From: Kribbella aluminosa
GTDB lineage: Bacteria > Actinomycetota > Actinomycetes > Propionibacteriales > Kribbellaceae
DNA: 64,000 bases
NCBI RefSeq assembly: GCF_017876295.1
Contig: NZ_JAGINT010000001.1
Span: forward strand, 4,154,001 to 4,218,000
Direction: 5' to 3'
In this document: positions 15,931 through 24,283 of the stretch, one piece after another
Position numbering within the stretch: the first letter of the stretch is position 1
Layout: the number at the start of each line of letters is the position of its first letter
Translations under genes and position numbers: made by a program
The notes under the pieces: generated by a model
Told to the model about the DNA's origin: nothing
Seen by the model: the letters and a program-made list of their open reading frames with translations, nothing else
Database searches by the model: none

Positions 15931-16805
15931 CCACCACGACCCCGCACGCCATCGCGATCGTCCCTGGACAGGCGAAGGCTGCGAAGCGCAAGCGCTCCAT
16001 CCCGATCGGGATCTACGTGTACGGCGGGCTCGCTGCCGCCCTCGTCCTGCTCGGGATCGTCGGCCCCTGGATCGCCTCGCATCCGAACGACCAGGATCTG
16101 GCCGCACGCCTCCTCGCCTCAGGCAATGGGGGCCATCTGCTCGGCACTGATGGCCAGGGGCGCGATGTCCTCGCCCGACTTGTCGATGGTGCCCGCCCGA
16201 GCATGATCTCGGCACTCCTTCCGGTCGCGATCGCGGGTGTTCTGGGGTCGGCGCTGGGAATTGCCGCGGGAGTTGCGCCGGGCTGGTTGCACTCGTTCCT
16301 GATGCGGACGCTCGACGTCTTCTACGCTTTCCCCGCTGTTCTGCTGGCGATCGCGATCGCCGCGGCGCTCGGCCCGGGCACGGCGACCACGGTCATCTCG
16401 CTCTCGGTCGTACTTATTCCGCCGATCGCCCGGATAGCCGAGACCGAGACGATGCGGCTCCACGGCATGGACTTCATGGAGGCCGCTCGGGCGAGTGGAG
16501 CTGGATCCCTGAGGATCGCGGTCCGCCAGGTCGTGCCCAACGTGACCCCCGCGCTCGTTGTCTACTCGACCAGCATGGTCGGCCTCGCGCTCGTCTTCGC
16601 AGGCGGTATGAGCTTCCTCGGCCTCGGCGTCGCGCCACCCGATCCCGAGTGGGGCCAGATGATCAACGAGCAACGCCAGTACATGTACACGGCGCCGGCG
16701 AGTGCCTTGGTCCCTGCTCTTGTCATCTTCGGGGCCTCTCTCATCTTCAACCAACTGGGCGACGCACTCCGCGACCTGCTCGACATCCGAAGGAGCATCC
16801 GATGA
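15927..16805 (+). CDS. Dipeptide/oligopeptide-type ABC transporter permease (DppC-like)
   Basis: A 292-residue permease with the N-terminal cytoplasmic tail and first helix, then the DppC signature LLGTDGQGRDVLARLVDGAR. The EAA loop is DFMEAARASGAGSLRIAVRQ. The C-terminus has the FLGLGVAPPDPEWGQM motif typical of this subunit. It overlaps the genes on both sides by 4 bp. It forms the heterodimeric channel with the preceding protein. Nothing in it suggests damage. Confidence 0.9.
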   Translation: MTTTTPHAIAIVPGQAKAAKRKRSIPIGIYVYGGLAAALVLLGIVGPWIASHPNDQDLAARLLASGNGGHLLGTDGQGRDVLARLVDGARPSMISALLPVAIAGVLGSALGIAAGVAPGWLHSFLMRTLDVFYAFPAVLLAIAIAAALGPGTATTVISLSVVLIPPIARIAETETMRLHGMDFMEAARASGAGSLRIAVRQVVPNVTPALVVYSTSMVGLALVFAGGMSFLGLGVAPPDPEWGQMINEQRQYMYTAPASALVPALVIFGASLIFNQLGDALRDLLDIRRSIR

Positions 16806-17800
16806 GCAGCGATCTGGTCGTCAAGGATCTCCACACCACCTTCGGCAGCGGCGACCGCTCGATCCGTGCCGTTCGTGGCATCGACCTGGCCATCGAAGCC
16901 GGCGGAACGTTCATCCTGCTGGGCGAGTCCGGCAGCGGCAAGTCGGTCACGGCCCGGTCGTTCATGCGGCTCTACCGGTCAGGCACCACCATCACCGGAA
17001 GCATCCGGCTGGGCGACCAGGAGTTGCTCGGCCTCGGCGAGCGCGAGATGCGGGCGATGCGTGGATCGAAGATCGGGATGGTCCCCCAGGATCCGACGGG
17101 CGCGCTCGACCCGCTCCGCTCGATCGGGTCCCAGATCGTCGAGGTTCTACGGGCCCATCAGATCGTGACCGACAAGAAGCTCGCCAAGGAGCGGGCGGTG
17201 GGGCTGCTCGAGCAGGTCGGTATTGCCGATCCGGCGCGTGTCTTCAAGGCCCGCGCCCACCAGCTGTCCGGCGGTATGCGGCAGCGTGCCGTGATCGCCG
17301 TTGCGATCGCCTGCAACCCGGAGGTTCTGATCGCCGACGAGCCGACGACCGCCCTCGACGTCACCATACAGGCGGCCGTCCTCGAGCTCTTCCGGAGTCT
17401 CCAGCAGCAGCTCGGGATGTCACTCCTCATGGTCACCCATGACGTGGGTATCGCCGAGGAGCTGGGAGGTCAGGTGGGCGTGATGTACGCCGGCAAGATG
17501 ATGGAGACCGGACCGGTGCGCGATGTGCTCGCCGCGCCCAGACACCCTTACACACAAGGGCTCCTGGCCTCGCTACCGCTACCCGGGATCCCCCGGGGAC
17601 AGCTCCAGGTCATTCCCGGCCGCCCTCCGCTCACGGGCGAGACGAGCACGGGATGTGCCTTCGCAGCCAGGTGCTCCCTCGCGCAGGAGAGCTGCCTGAC
17701 CACGCCGCCGTCCCTCCTGGTGGTCGGCCCCGGGCGCGGGTCCGCCTGCCCCATCGTCAATCCCGGCGCTGTCCTGGCGAGTGAGGAGATCCCCGCGTGA
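16802..17800 (+). CDS. ABC transporter ATPase (DppD-like)
   Basis: A 332-residue ATPase. Walker A is GESGSGKSV, the Q-loop is in GMVPQDP, the signature is LSGGMRQR, Walker B is VLIADEPTTALD, and the switch His is in MVTHDVGI. A C-terminal oligopeptide-binding-ATPase extension with Cys residues (GCAFAARCSLAQESC) is the iron-sulfur-type tail known from DppD/OppD. Start ATG 16802 overlaps the permease stop. It couples ATP hydrolysis to import together with the DppF-like protein. Confidence 0.9.
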   Translation: MSSDLVVKDLHTTFGSGDRSIRAVRGIDLAIEAGGTFILLGESGSGKSVTARSFMRLYRSGTTITGSIRLGDQELLGLGEREMRAMRGSKIGMVPQDPTGALDPLRSIGSQIVEVLRAHQIVTDKKLAKERAVGLLEQVGIADPARVFKARAHQLSGGMRQRAVIAVAIACNPEVLIADEPTTALDVTIQAAVLELFRSLQQQLGMSLLMVTHDVGIAEELGGQVGVMYAGKMMETGPVRDVLAAPRHPYTQGLLASLPLPGIPRGQLQVIPGRPPLTGETSTGCAFAARCSLAQESCLTTPPSLLVVGPGRGSACPIVNPGAVLASEEIPA

Positions 17801-18798
17801 ACGTCCTGAAGGCAGTGGACGACCTGCCGACCCACCGTCGTGACGCGAGGCCCCTTCTCGAGGCACAGGACCTGGTGAAGGTCTTTGGCACTGGGGTTCG
17901 AGCCGTGTCGAACGTGAGTCTCTCGGTCGCACCGGGCGAGACGCTCGGCATCGTCGGTGAGTCCGGTTGCGGCAAGTCGACCACAGCGAAGATGATGCTG
18001 CGCCTCCTCACTCCGGACTCCGGGCGGGTGCTCTTCGACGGGGAGGACGTCCATCGGATGAAGCGTAAGAAGCTCAAAGAGCTCCGTCGGCGGCTTCAGG
18101 TCGTTCCGCAGAATCCGCAGACCAGCCTCAACCCGCGCCTCAGCATCGGCGAGTCGATCGACTTCAACATGGCAGCCAGTGGCTATGCCCGCAGCGCCCG
18201 TCAACGGAGGATCCCGGAGCTTCTGGACCGAGTCGGCCTTGACCCCTCCTATGGCGACCGCTATCCCCACCAGTTGTCGGGCGGCCAGTTGCAGCGCGCT
18301 GCGATCGCTCGAGCCCTTGCCACTGAACCGGAGCTCGTGGTGTGCGACGAAGCTGTGAGCGCTCTGGACAAGTCGGTCCAGGCACAGGTGCTGAATCTGC
18401 TCTCGGAGCTCCAGACCGAGCTGGGGCTGGCCTACCTGTTCATCAGCCACGACCTTGCGGTCGTGGAGCACATCTCCGATCGGGTTGCCGTGATGTATCT
18501 GGGCAGGGTGGTCGAGGCCGGGCCGGCGGAGCAGATCTGGAACGACCCGCGCCACCCCTACAACGCGACCCTGCTCTCATCGACGCCCGGCCTCAACAGG
18601 TCCCGGATCGTCCTGGCTGGGGAGCTTCCGAACCCTGCTTCCCCGCCCAGCGGCTGTGGGTTCCGCACGCGATGCCCGCTTGCCTCGGAGGCGTGTGCCA
18701 CCGACTGGCCCGTCCTGACCATCCGCACTCCGGGTCACTACGCATCCTGCATCCACCAGGAGCCGATGGCCCTCATGCCCACCCTGGTGACCGCCTGA
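17797..18798 (+). CDS. ABC transporter ATPase (DppF-like)
   Basis: A 333-residue ATPase starting at GTG 17797, overlapping the stop of the previous gene. Walker A is GESGCGKST, the Q-loop VVPQNPQTSLNPRL, the signature LSGGQLQRAAIARAL, Walker B LVVCDEAVSALD, and the H-loop FISHDLAV. The C-terminal Cys tail (GCGFRTRCPLASEAC) is again the family type. With the DppBCD-like proteins it forms a complete import machine. The expected binding protein follows at 18918 but is frameshifted. Confidence 0.9.
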   Translation: MNVLKAVDDLPTHRRDARPLLEAQDLVKVFGTGVRAVSNVSLSVAPGETLGIVGESGCGKSTTAKMMLRLLTPDSGRVLFDGEDVHRMKRKKLKELRRRLQVVPQNPQTSLNPRLSIGESIDFNMAASGYARSARQRRIPELLDRVGLDPSYGDRYPHQLSGGQLQRAAIARALATEPELVVCDEAVSALDKSVQAQVLNLLSELQTELGLAYLFISHDLAVVEHISDRVAVMYLGRVVEAGPAEQIWNDPRHPYNATLLSSTPGLNRSRIVLAGELPNPASPPSGCGFRTRCPLASEACATDWPVLTIRTPGHYASCIHQEPMALMPTLVTA

Positions 18799-18917
18799 TC
18801 AGCGGTCCGCTCGCAACCGACCTGAAATCGAGCGGCTGCGACCCATCACGAACACCACCTCATCCGACCGTCACCTGAGCGGCTGGCTCATGCATCACGC
18901 CCCGAGAAAGGCGCACC

Positions 18918-20529
18918 ATGAAACTCCTCCCCTCGCGACGGCGCGGTCGTCGCATCATCGCGGTCGCAGCCGTGGTCGTCTCCCTGATGTCCGCGGCAGC
19001 CTGCGGTGGCAGCAGCGGTGCCGCGGCCCCGTCAAGCCAGCCGGGCGTCCTGACCGTCGCCATGACCGCCGCCGACGTGCCGAACCTGGACACCCTCCTC
19101 ACCGGGGGACAGGGCTACGAGGGCAACCGCTTCGCCGGCAACACGCTCTACGACAGCTTGACGAAGTACGACCTCAAGCAGGCCGGCAAGATCCCGGGCA
19201 TAGTCCCTGGCCTGGCCGAGTCCTGGGAGGTCAGCGACGACAAACTGACCTGGACCTTCCACCTGCGCAAGGGCGTCACCTTCCACGACGGAACGCCCTT
19301 CAACGCCGACGCGGTGGTCTACAACTACGACCGCTACCTGAAGCCGAAGGCGCCACAGTTCGACCAGACGGTCGCGAGCCGTGCGGGCCCTCGGCGGCGC
19401 AGCCATCGCTTCCTACAAGAAGATCGACGACATGACGGTATCGATCACGTCGAAGGGACCGGACGCCCATCTCGACTCCGACATCGTGTTCCTCTACATC
19501 GCCAGCCCGACTGCCCTCCAGAAGTACGGCAAGGACTTTGCCGAGCACCCGGTCGGTACCGGTCCTTTCGTCTTCCAATCCCTCACCCGTGGGCAGCAGG
19601 CGACCTTCACGGCCAACAAGGACTACTGGGGAGGTGCCCCGAAGATCAACAAGCTCGTCCTCAAGCCGATGCCCGACGTCTCCGCCCGACTGGCCGCGCT
19701 GCGCTCGGGCGAGGTGAACTGGGCCGAAGCGCCGAACCCCGACGACATCGCCAGCCTGAAGTCCGACGGATTCCAGGTCTTCACGAACAGTTACGACCAC
19801 GTCTGGCCCTGGATCTTCGACCTCTCGTACAAGCCGCTCAGCGACCCGAAGGTGCGACGGGCCCTCAACCTTGCGATCGACCGCGAGACGATGGCGAAGG
19901 AGCTCCTCAAGGACACGGCCGACCCGGCCTACCAGATCCCCGCCGTCGCCAACCAGGCCTACGACAAAGGGAACGACGTCTACTCCTACAAGCTTGGCGA
20001 GGCGAAAAGGCTCCTCGCCGAGGCGGGGTACGCCGACGGGTTCACGATGTCGCTCTCCTACCCGACCTCGGGGTCGGGCAACATGCAGCCGGGTCCGATG
20101 AACCAGCTCATCCAGGCTGACCTGGCAAAGATCGGTGTGAAGGTCGAGCTCAAGCCGATCGAGTGGGCCGCCATGCTGACGTCCATCACCACAGGGAAGA
20201 TCCCGGACCAGGCGAACGCGATCAACATCTCGCTCACCATGCTCCAGGAGAGCTCGTGGTCGATGTACTTCGCCACCAACGGCTACATCAACGTCGGTCA
20301 CTACTCCAATCCGAAGGTCGACAAGCTCCTGGCCCAGGCGCAGGCGGAGTTCCACACCACCAAGCGGTTCCAGCTCTACTCCCAGGCGAGCAAGCTCATC
20401 GGAGCTGACGCGCCCTGGCTCGTCGTCGTCAACGACCGCAACCCCCGAGTCCTCGGCCCGGACGTCCACGGATTCGTCCAGCCGAAATCCTGGTTCGTCG
20501 ACTTGACCACCGTTTCTGTCGGCAGCTGA
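18918..20529 (+). pseudogene. SBP_bac_5-family substrate-binding lipoprotein, frameshifted near 19379
   Basis: The N-terminal frame from ATG 18918 gives a lipoprotein signal (RRGRRIIAVAAVVVSLMSAA then lipobox AAAC) and the family start (LTVAMTAADVPNLDTLL, SWEVSDDKLTWTFHLRKGVT, FHDGTPFNADAVVYNYDR). At about 19378-19380 the frame changes, and the rest (ASYKKIDDMTVSI, GTGPFVFQS, RRALNLAIDRETM) continues to a stop at 20529 in the +1 frame. Removing one C from AGCCGTG restores TVASVRALGGAAIASYKK. The joined protein has normal length (about 536 residues) and no other damage, so this is a recent mutation or a sequencing error. Without it the transporter has no receptor here. Confidence 0.8.
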
Positions 20530-20598
20530 CAGCAGTCCCCGGTGCGGGTCCGACCTGGGCCCGCACCACCAACCCTCGGAGAAAGGGAAGGCTTCGCC

Positions 20599-20793
20599 AT
20601 GCCCGAAAACACCGTCTCTGATCAGGAAATGGTCGCCGCTCTTCTTCAGCTCCACACCCTCTCCCCCGCGCCGGACGAGGTCGACAAGCTCATCGCTGCG
20701 TATGGGCCTACCCGTGCCGCGGTTGCCGCGCTATACACGATGCCCGGTGTCCGCTACGAGGAGCCGGCGATCACCTTCGATCCCCGAGTCTGA
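20599..20793 (+). CDS. AtzG-like small protein (DUF4089-type amidase partner)
   Basis: A 64-residue protein with a good ribosome site (GGAGAAAGG) before ATG 20599. The pattern, a helical N-terminus with LSPAPDEVDKLIAAYGP and an ending EEPAITFDPRV, matches the AtzG/DUF4089 small subunits. These are GatC-like partners that bind an AtzE-type amidase and end with 'P...F.P'. AtzG-AtzE hydrolyses 1-carboxybiuret in cyanuric acid degradation; the substrate here is not known. Two bases after its stop comes an ATG that opens a deleted amidase remnant, its likely original partner. Confidence 0.6.
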   Translation: MPENTVSDQEMVAALLQLHTLSPAPDEVDKLIAAYGPTRAAVAALYTMPGVRYEEPAITFDPRV

Positions 20794-20795
20794 CC

Positions 20796-21034
20796 ATGAC
20801 TCACCTGACAACGGCGCCCGCGAGGGCGACTTCTTCTCGGCGATCTTCACGCCGTACTGGGACGGTGCGGGCAATCCCGTGCTGAGCCTGCCGACAGGGG
20901 TGGCCGAGAACGGCCTCCCCCGCAGCCTGCAGATTGCAGGGCGACCCTTCGAGGAGGCCCTCGTGCTTCGTGCCGGAGACGCTTTCAGCAGGCCACCGAC
21001 TGGCACCTCCGGGTGCCCAACTGTTGGGAGTTGA
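20796..21034 (+). pseudogene. Amidase (AtzE-like) remnant: start and C-terminus with the middle deleted
   Basis: ATG 20796 follows the AtzG-like stop by two bases, as expected for the next operon gene, but only a few codons remain. From about 20830 another frame gives an amidase C-terminus: FTPYWDGAGNPVLSLPTGV, ENGLPRSLQIAGRPFEEALV, LRAGDAF. Near 20986 one base is missing, after which TDWHLRVPNCW (the ending seen in the intact paralogue at 23868) reads only in a shifted frame. About 1.2 kb of the gene is gone. It was a third copy of the amidase family found downstream. Confidence 0.75.
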
Positions 21035-21037
21035 CGC

Positions 21038-22456
21038 ATGACCAGCGACACCATGCTCACGTTGTCCGAGGCCGCAGTCGCGCTCCGCACAGGTGAGACG
21101 ACCTCAGTCGGACTCGTCCAGAACGCGATCGCCGTAGCCGACGCACACGACGATGCGGTGGGGATGTTCATCGACCGCTACACCGACCGGGCTTTGGCGG
21201 CCGCAACTGCCGCGGATGCGGACCTTGCGGCCGGCAGGTTGGTGGGTCCGCTCCACGGCCTTCCGCTGGGGATCAAGGACATCATCACCACCGCCGACGG
21301 CCCGACCACCGCGCAGTCCCTCGTCCACGACCCGTCCTCGTTCACCGGTGACGCAGTCGTCGTCCAGCGACTCAAGCAGGCCGGCGGCATCATCATGGGG
21401 AAACTCACCACGATGGAGTTCGCGATCGGTGCGCCCGACGAGACCAAGCCGTTCCCGGTGCCCCGCAACGCATGGTCGCTGGACCACTGGGCCGGTGGTT
21501 CGAGCTCCGGGTCAGGCAGCTCGGTCGCGCTCGGCGCCGTCCTCGGTGCGCTCGGCACTGACACGGGCGGCTCTATCCGGATCCCCGCGGCGTTCAACGG
21601 AATCACGGGCCTGATGCCGACGTACGGACGAGTCCCGAAGTCTGGCTGTGTGCCGCTCGGCTTCACTCTCGACCACATCGGCCCGATGGCGCGCAGCGCC
21701 GAGGACTGTGCGCTCATGCTCGACGTCCTCGCTGGTCCGGACAGCTCCGACCCCACGACCCTCGACGTGCCCGTGGCCGACTACAGCGGGGCATTGACGG
21801 GCGATCTGACCGGTCTCAAGATCGGAGTCGACAAGCTCGCCCGGGTGGCCGGTGACGACGCTGATCCGGCCTTGGATCAGGCATGGAACGCCGCGCTCGA
21901 GGTCCTTGCCGGCCGCGGCGCGGAGATCGTCGGGATGGAGATCCCGTACTACCAGGCCATGGCCACTGCGGACTTCGTGAACATGCTCGGCGAGGCCTTG
22001 GCCTATCACCTGCCAGACCTGCAGGCGAAGTGGTCCGACTACGGCGCAGCGACCCGTCTCATCCTTGCCCAGGGCGCCTTCTACAGTGCGGCCGACTATG
22101 TCCAGGCCGCCCGCGCCCGAAGGGTAGGGGTCAGGGCGATCACCGATCTGTTCTCGACCGTCGACGTGATCGCCACGCCAACGGCCAGCACCGGAGCTAC
22201 ATCGTTTGCCGATCTGGACAGCCGCGGTGTCGTGCGGGCCATGAGCGCGATCCACACCGGCTACTGGGACAGCACCGGCAACCCGGTGCTGACCGTTCCG
22301 TTCGGCTTCACCGGTCCGGGCCTCCCGCTCGGGCTCCAGTTCGCGGGCCGGCCGTTCGACGAGGCGACCCTCCTGCGGATCGGCGACGCCTTCCAGTCGG
22401 TGACCGATTTCCACCTCCAGGCGCCGGCCCTTCTAGATCAGGAGCTCGCAGCATGA
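21038..22456 (+). CDS. Amidase-signature enzyme (AtzE/GatA-like), first intact copy
   Basis: A 472-residue amidase-signature (AS) enzyme. The Ser-cisSer-Lys triad is visible: Lys80 in GLPLGIKDI, the cis-Ser in GGSSSGSGSS (about 155) and the nucleophile Ser179 in GTDTGGSIRIP. AS enzymes hydrolyse carboxamides, carbamates or ureido groups through an acyl-enzyme. The length and the ending (NPVLTVPFGF, GLPLGLQFAGRPFDEATLLR) match the AtzE/GatA branch. It overlaps the next amidase gene by 4 bp and lies downstream of an AtzG-like gene, which suggests a small-subunit partner. The substrate is probably what the Dpp-type transporter imports. Confidence 0.85.
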   Translation: MTSDTMLTLSEAAVALRTGETTSVGLVQNAIAVADAHDDAVGMFIDRYTDRALAAATAADADLAAGRLVGPLHGLPLGIKDIITTADGPTTAQSLVHDPSSFTGDAVVVQRLKQAGGIIMGKLTTMEFAIGAPDETKPFPVPRNAWSLDHWAGGSSSGSGSSVALGAVLGALGTDTGGSIRIPAAFNGITGLMPTYGRVPKSGCVPLGFTLDHIGPMARSAEDCALMLDVLAGPDSSDPTTLDVPVADYSGALTGDLTGLKIGVDKLARVAGDDADPALDQAWNAALEVLAGRGAEIVGMEIPYYQAMATADFVNMLGEALAYHLPDLQAKWSDYGAATRLILAQGAFYSAADYVQAARARRVGVRAITDLFSTVDVIATPTASTGATSFADLDSRGVVRAMSAIHTGYWDSTGNPVLTVPFGFTGPGLPLGLQFAGRPFDEATLLRIGDAFQSVTDFHLQAPALLDQELAA

Positions 22457-23868
22457 GTGACACCACGTTCCCCCGCACGATCGCTGACGCCGCGACAGCT
22501 TTGCGTGACGGCTCGCTCACCAGCGTTCAGCTCGCCCAGCACTCGATCGACCAGGCGAACAAGCTCGACGACAAGGTCGGCGTCTACATCGCACGCTATG
22601 ACGAGACGATGCTCGAGGAGGCCGCGAAGGCGGACGCAGTGCTCGCCTCTGGTGATGAGGTCCGCCCGCTCCACGGCATCCCGCTTGGCATCAAGGACAT
22701 CATCACGACCCGGGAAGGGGTGACGACAGCTCAGTCCATCGTCCTGGACCGCTCCTGGGGGAACGGCGACGCCGTCGTCGTTGCACGGTTGCGGGAGGCC
22801 GGCGGACTCATCTCGGGCAAGCTCACCACGATGGAGTACGCCTGCGGCGTCCCTGACGAGGCGATGCCCTTCCCGATCTGTCGCAACCCATGGGACCTCG
22901 ACCGCTGGTCGGGTGGCTCGTCGTCGGGCACCGGATCCGGGATCGCGTCAGACATCTTCCTCGGCGGGCTCGGCACGGACACCGGCGGATCCATCCGCAT
23001 CCCTGCGATGTTCTGCGGGGTCTCAGGCCTGATGCCGACCTCGGGTCGAGTGCCGAAGTCGGGTTGTGTGCCTCTCGGTTACAGCCTCGACCACATCGGC
23101 CCGCTCGCACGATCGGCACGTGACTGCGCCACCATGCTCAGCGCCCTCGCGGGCTACGACGCCAGCGACGCGACGGCCATCGACACGCCAGTCGACGACT
23201 ATGTCGGCGCGCTGACCGGAGACCTCACGGGCCTGACGATCGGCGTCGACGTCACCAGTGGCGCCGACAACGCGCCGTACGTCGACCCCAACCTCGTACC
23301 TGCGCTCGAGGCGGCGGTGGCGGCGCTCAGGGCTCGAGGCGCGACCGTTGTGGAACTCGCCCTCCCGCTCTTCGAGGAGGCGATCGGGATGCTCTGGCCG
23401 ATCAACGCCGGTGAGTCGTTCGCCTATCACATGCCCGATGCCCAGAGTCGGCTCCAGGACTATTCGTTCGGTGTGAGGGCCGCGCTCGCCGGCGGCGTGA
23501 TGTTCTCGGCCGCGGACTACGTCCAGGCCCAGCGTGGCCGGCGTGTGGTGCAGAAGGCGATGCGGGACGAGGTCTTCTCCAAGGTCGACCTTGTCCTCAC
23601 GCCTGCTGCGTTCCAAGGCGCCATCTCCCTCGCGGAGATGGGGCCGCAGAACGACATACACACCTGGTTCCGAGCGGTGAACACGCCGTTCTGGGACCTC
23701 ACGGGCCATCCGGTGATCAGCGTGCCGGTCGGCTTCACCCATGACGGCCTCCCGCTCGCCATGCAGTTGGCAGGCCGCCCGTTTCAAGAAGCGACCGTGC
23801 TCAGGGCCGCTGACGCCTTCCAGCTCGACACCAATTGGCACCTGCGGGTGCCCGAAATCGCAAAGTAG
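22453..23868 (+). CDS. Amidase-signature enzyme (AtzE/GatA-like), second intact copy
   Basis: A 471-residue paralogue of the preceding enzyme. The triad is Lys81 (GIPLGIKDI), cis-Ser near 156-157 (GGSSSGTGSG) and Ser180 (GTDTGGSIRIP). Colinear blocks such as SGRVPKSGCVPLGYSLDHIG are nearly the same in both, so they come from a duplication. They differ around the substrate pocket (NTPFWDLTGHPV here against HTGYWDSTGNPV), so they may act on successive intermediates or different amides. Start ATG 22453 overlaps the previous stop. Confidence 0.85.
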   Translation: MSDTTFPRTIADAATALRDGSLTSVQLAQHSIDQANKLDDKVGVYIARYDETMLEEAAKADAVLASGDEVRPLHGIPLGIKDIITTREGVTTAQSIVLDRSWGNGDAVVVARLREAGGLISGKLTTMEYACGVPDEAMPFPICRNPWDLDRWSGGSSSGTGSGIASDIFLGGLGTDTGGSIRIPAMFCGVSGLMPTSGRVPKSGCVPLGYSLDHIGPLARSARDCATMLSALAGYDASDATAIDTPVDDYVGALTGDLTGLTIGVDVTSGADNAPYVDPNLVPALEAAVAALRARGATVVELALPLFEEAIGMLWPINAGESFAYHMPDAQSRLQDYSFGVRAALAGGVMFSAADYVQAQRGRRVVQKAMRDEVFSKVDLVLTPAAFQGAISLAEMGPQNDIHTWFRAVNTPFWDLTGHPVISVPVGFTHDGLPLAMQLAGRPFQEATVLRAADAFQLDTNWHLRVPEIAK

Positions 23869-23879
23869 GGAGTTCAGAG

Positions 23880-24134
23880 CTGACGCTGGAGAACACTGCG
23901 GTCCTCGTGATCGACATGCAGAACGGATTCGTCCACCCGGACGGCTCCCTGCCAACGCAGGGTGCGGCCTTGCCCAACGCTGCGCACGTGGTCGCGGCCA
24001 ACGCCGAACTGCTCGCCCAGGCACGGTCCCTCGGGCTACCGATCATCTACACCCGGCATGTCTTCCGCCCGGACGACGTCGAGGCGCCGCCTGCGTTGCT
24101 GGCAAAGCACGGCGACGTTGTCGTCGCGGCCTGA
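23880..24134 (+). pseudogene. Isochorismatase-like cysteine hydrolase, truncated and lacking a normal start
   Basis: The frame reads LTLENTAVLVIDMQNGFVHP (catalytic Asp in the VIDMQNGF motif), then LAQARSLGLPIIYTRHVFRP and stops at 24134 after about 85 residues. The Lys and Cys of the catalytic triad are absent. A ribosome site (AGGGAG) lies at the right distance from CTG 23880, so an original ATG may have become CTG. This family includes biuret hydrolase, ureidoacrylate hydrolase and N-carbamoyl amidases, which fits an amide/ureide cluster. It marks the right end of the island. Confidence 0.7.
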
Positions 24135-24283
24135 ACCGCACCGCAGCGGTCGGCAGCCGGCTCCAGGTGAATTGCGTGCCACCGATCCAGCCCGAGGACC
24201 AACCGCAAGAGTCCGCAACCACGTCCGCCGACCAGCGGCACGAGGCACCGGACAACGGCCGCGCGGTGAGCAGGACCGGTGGA

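Noticed and set aside
12779..24283. Attachment-site duplication flanking the island
   Set aside because: Comparison of both edges by eye found only short similarity (GCTCCAGG), not enough for an att repeat; no tRNA gene is at either edge.
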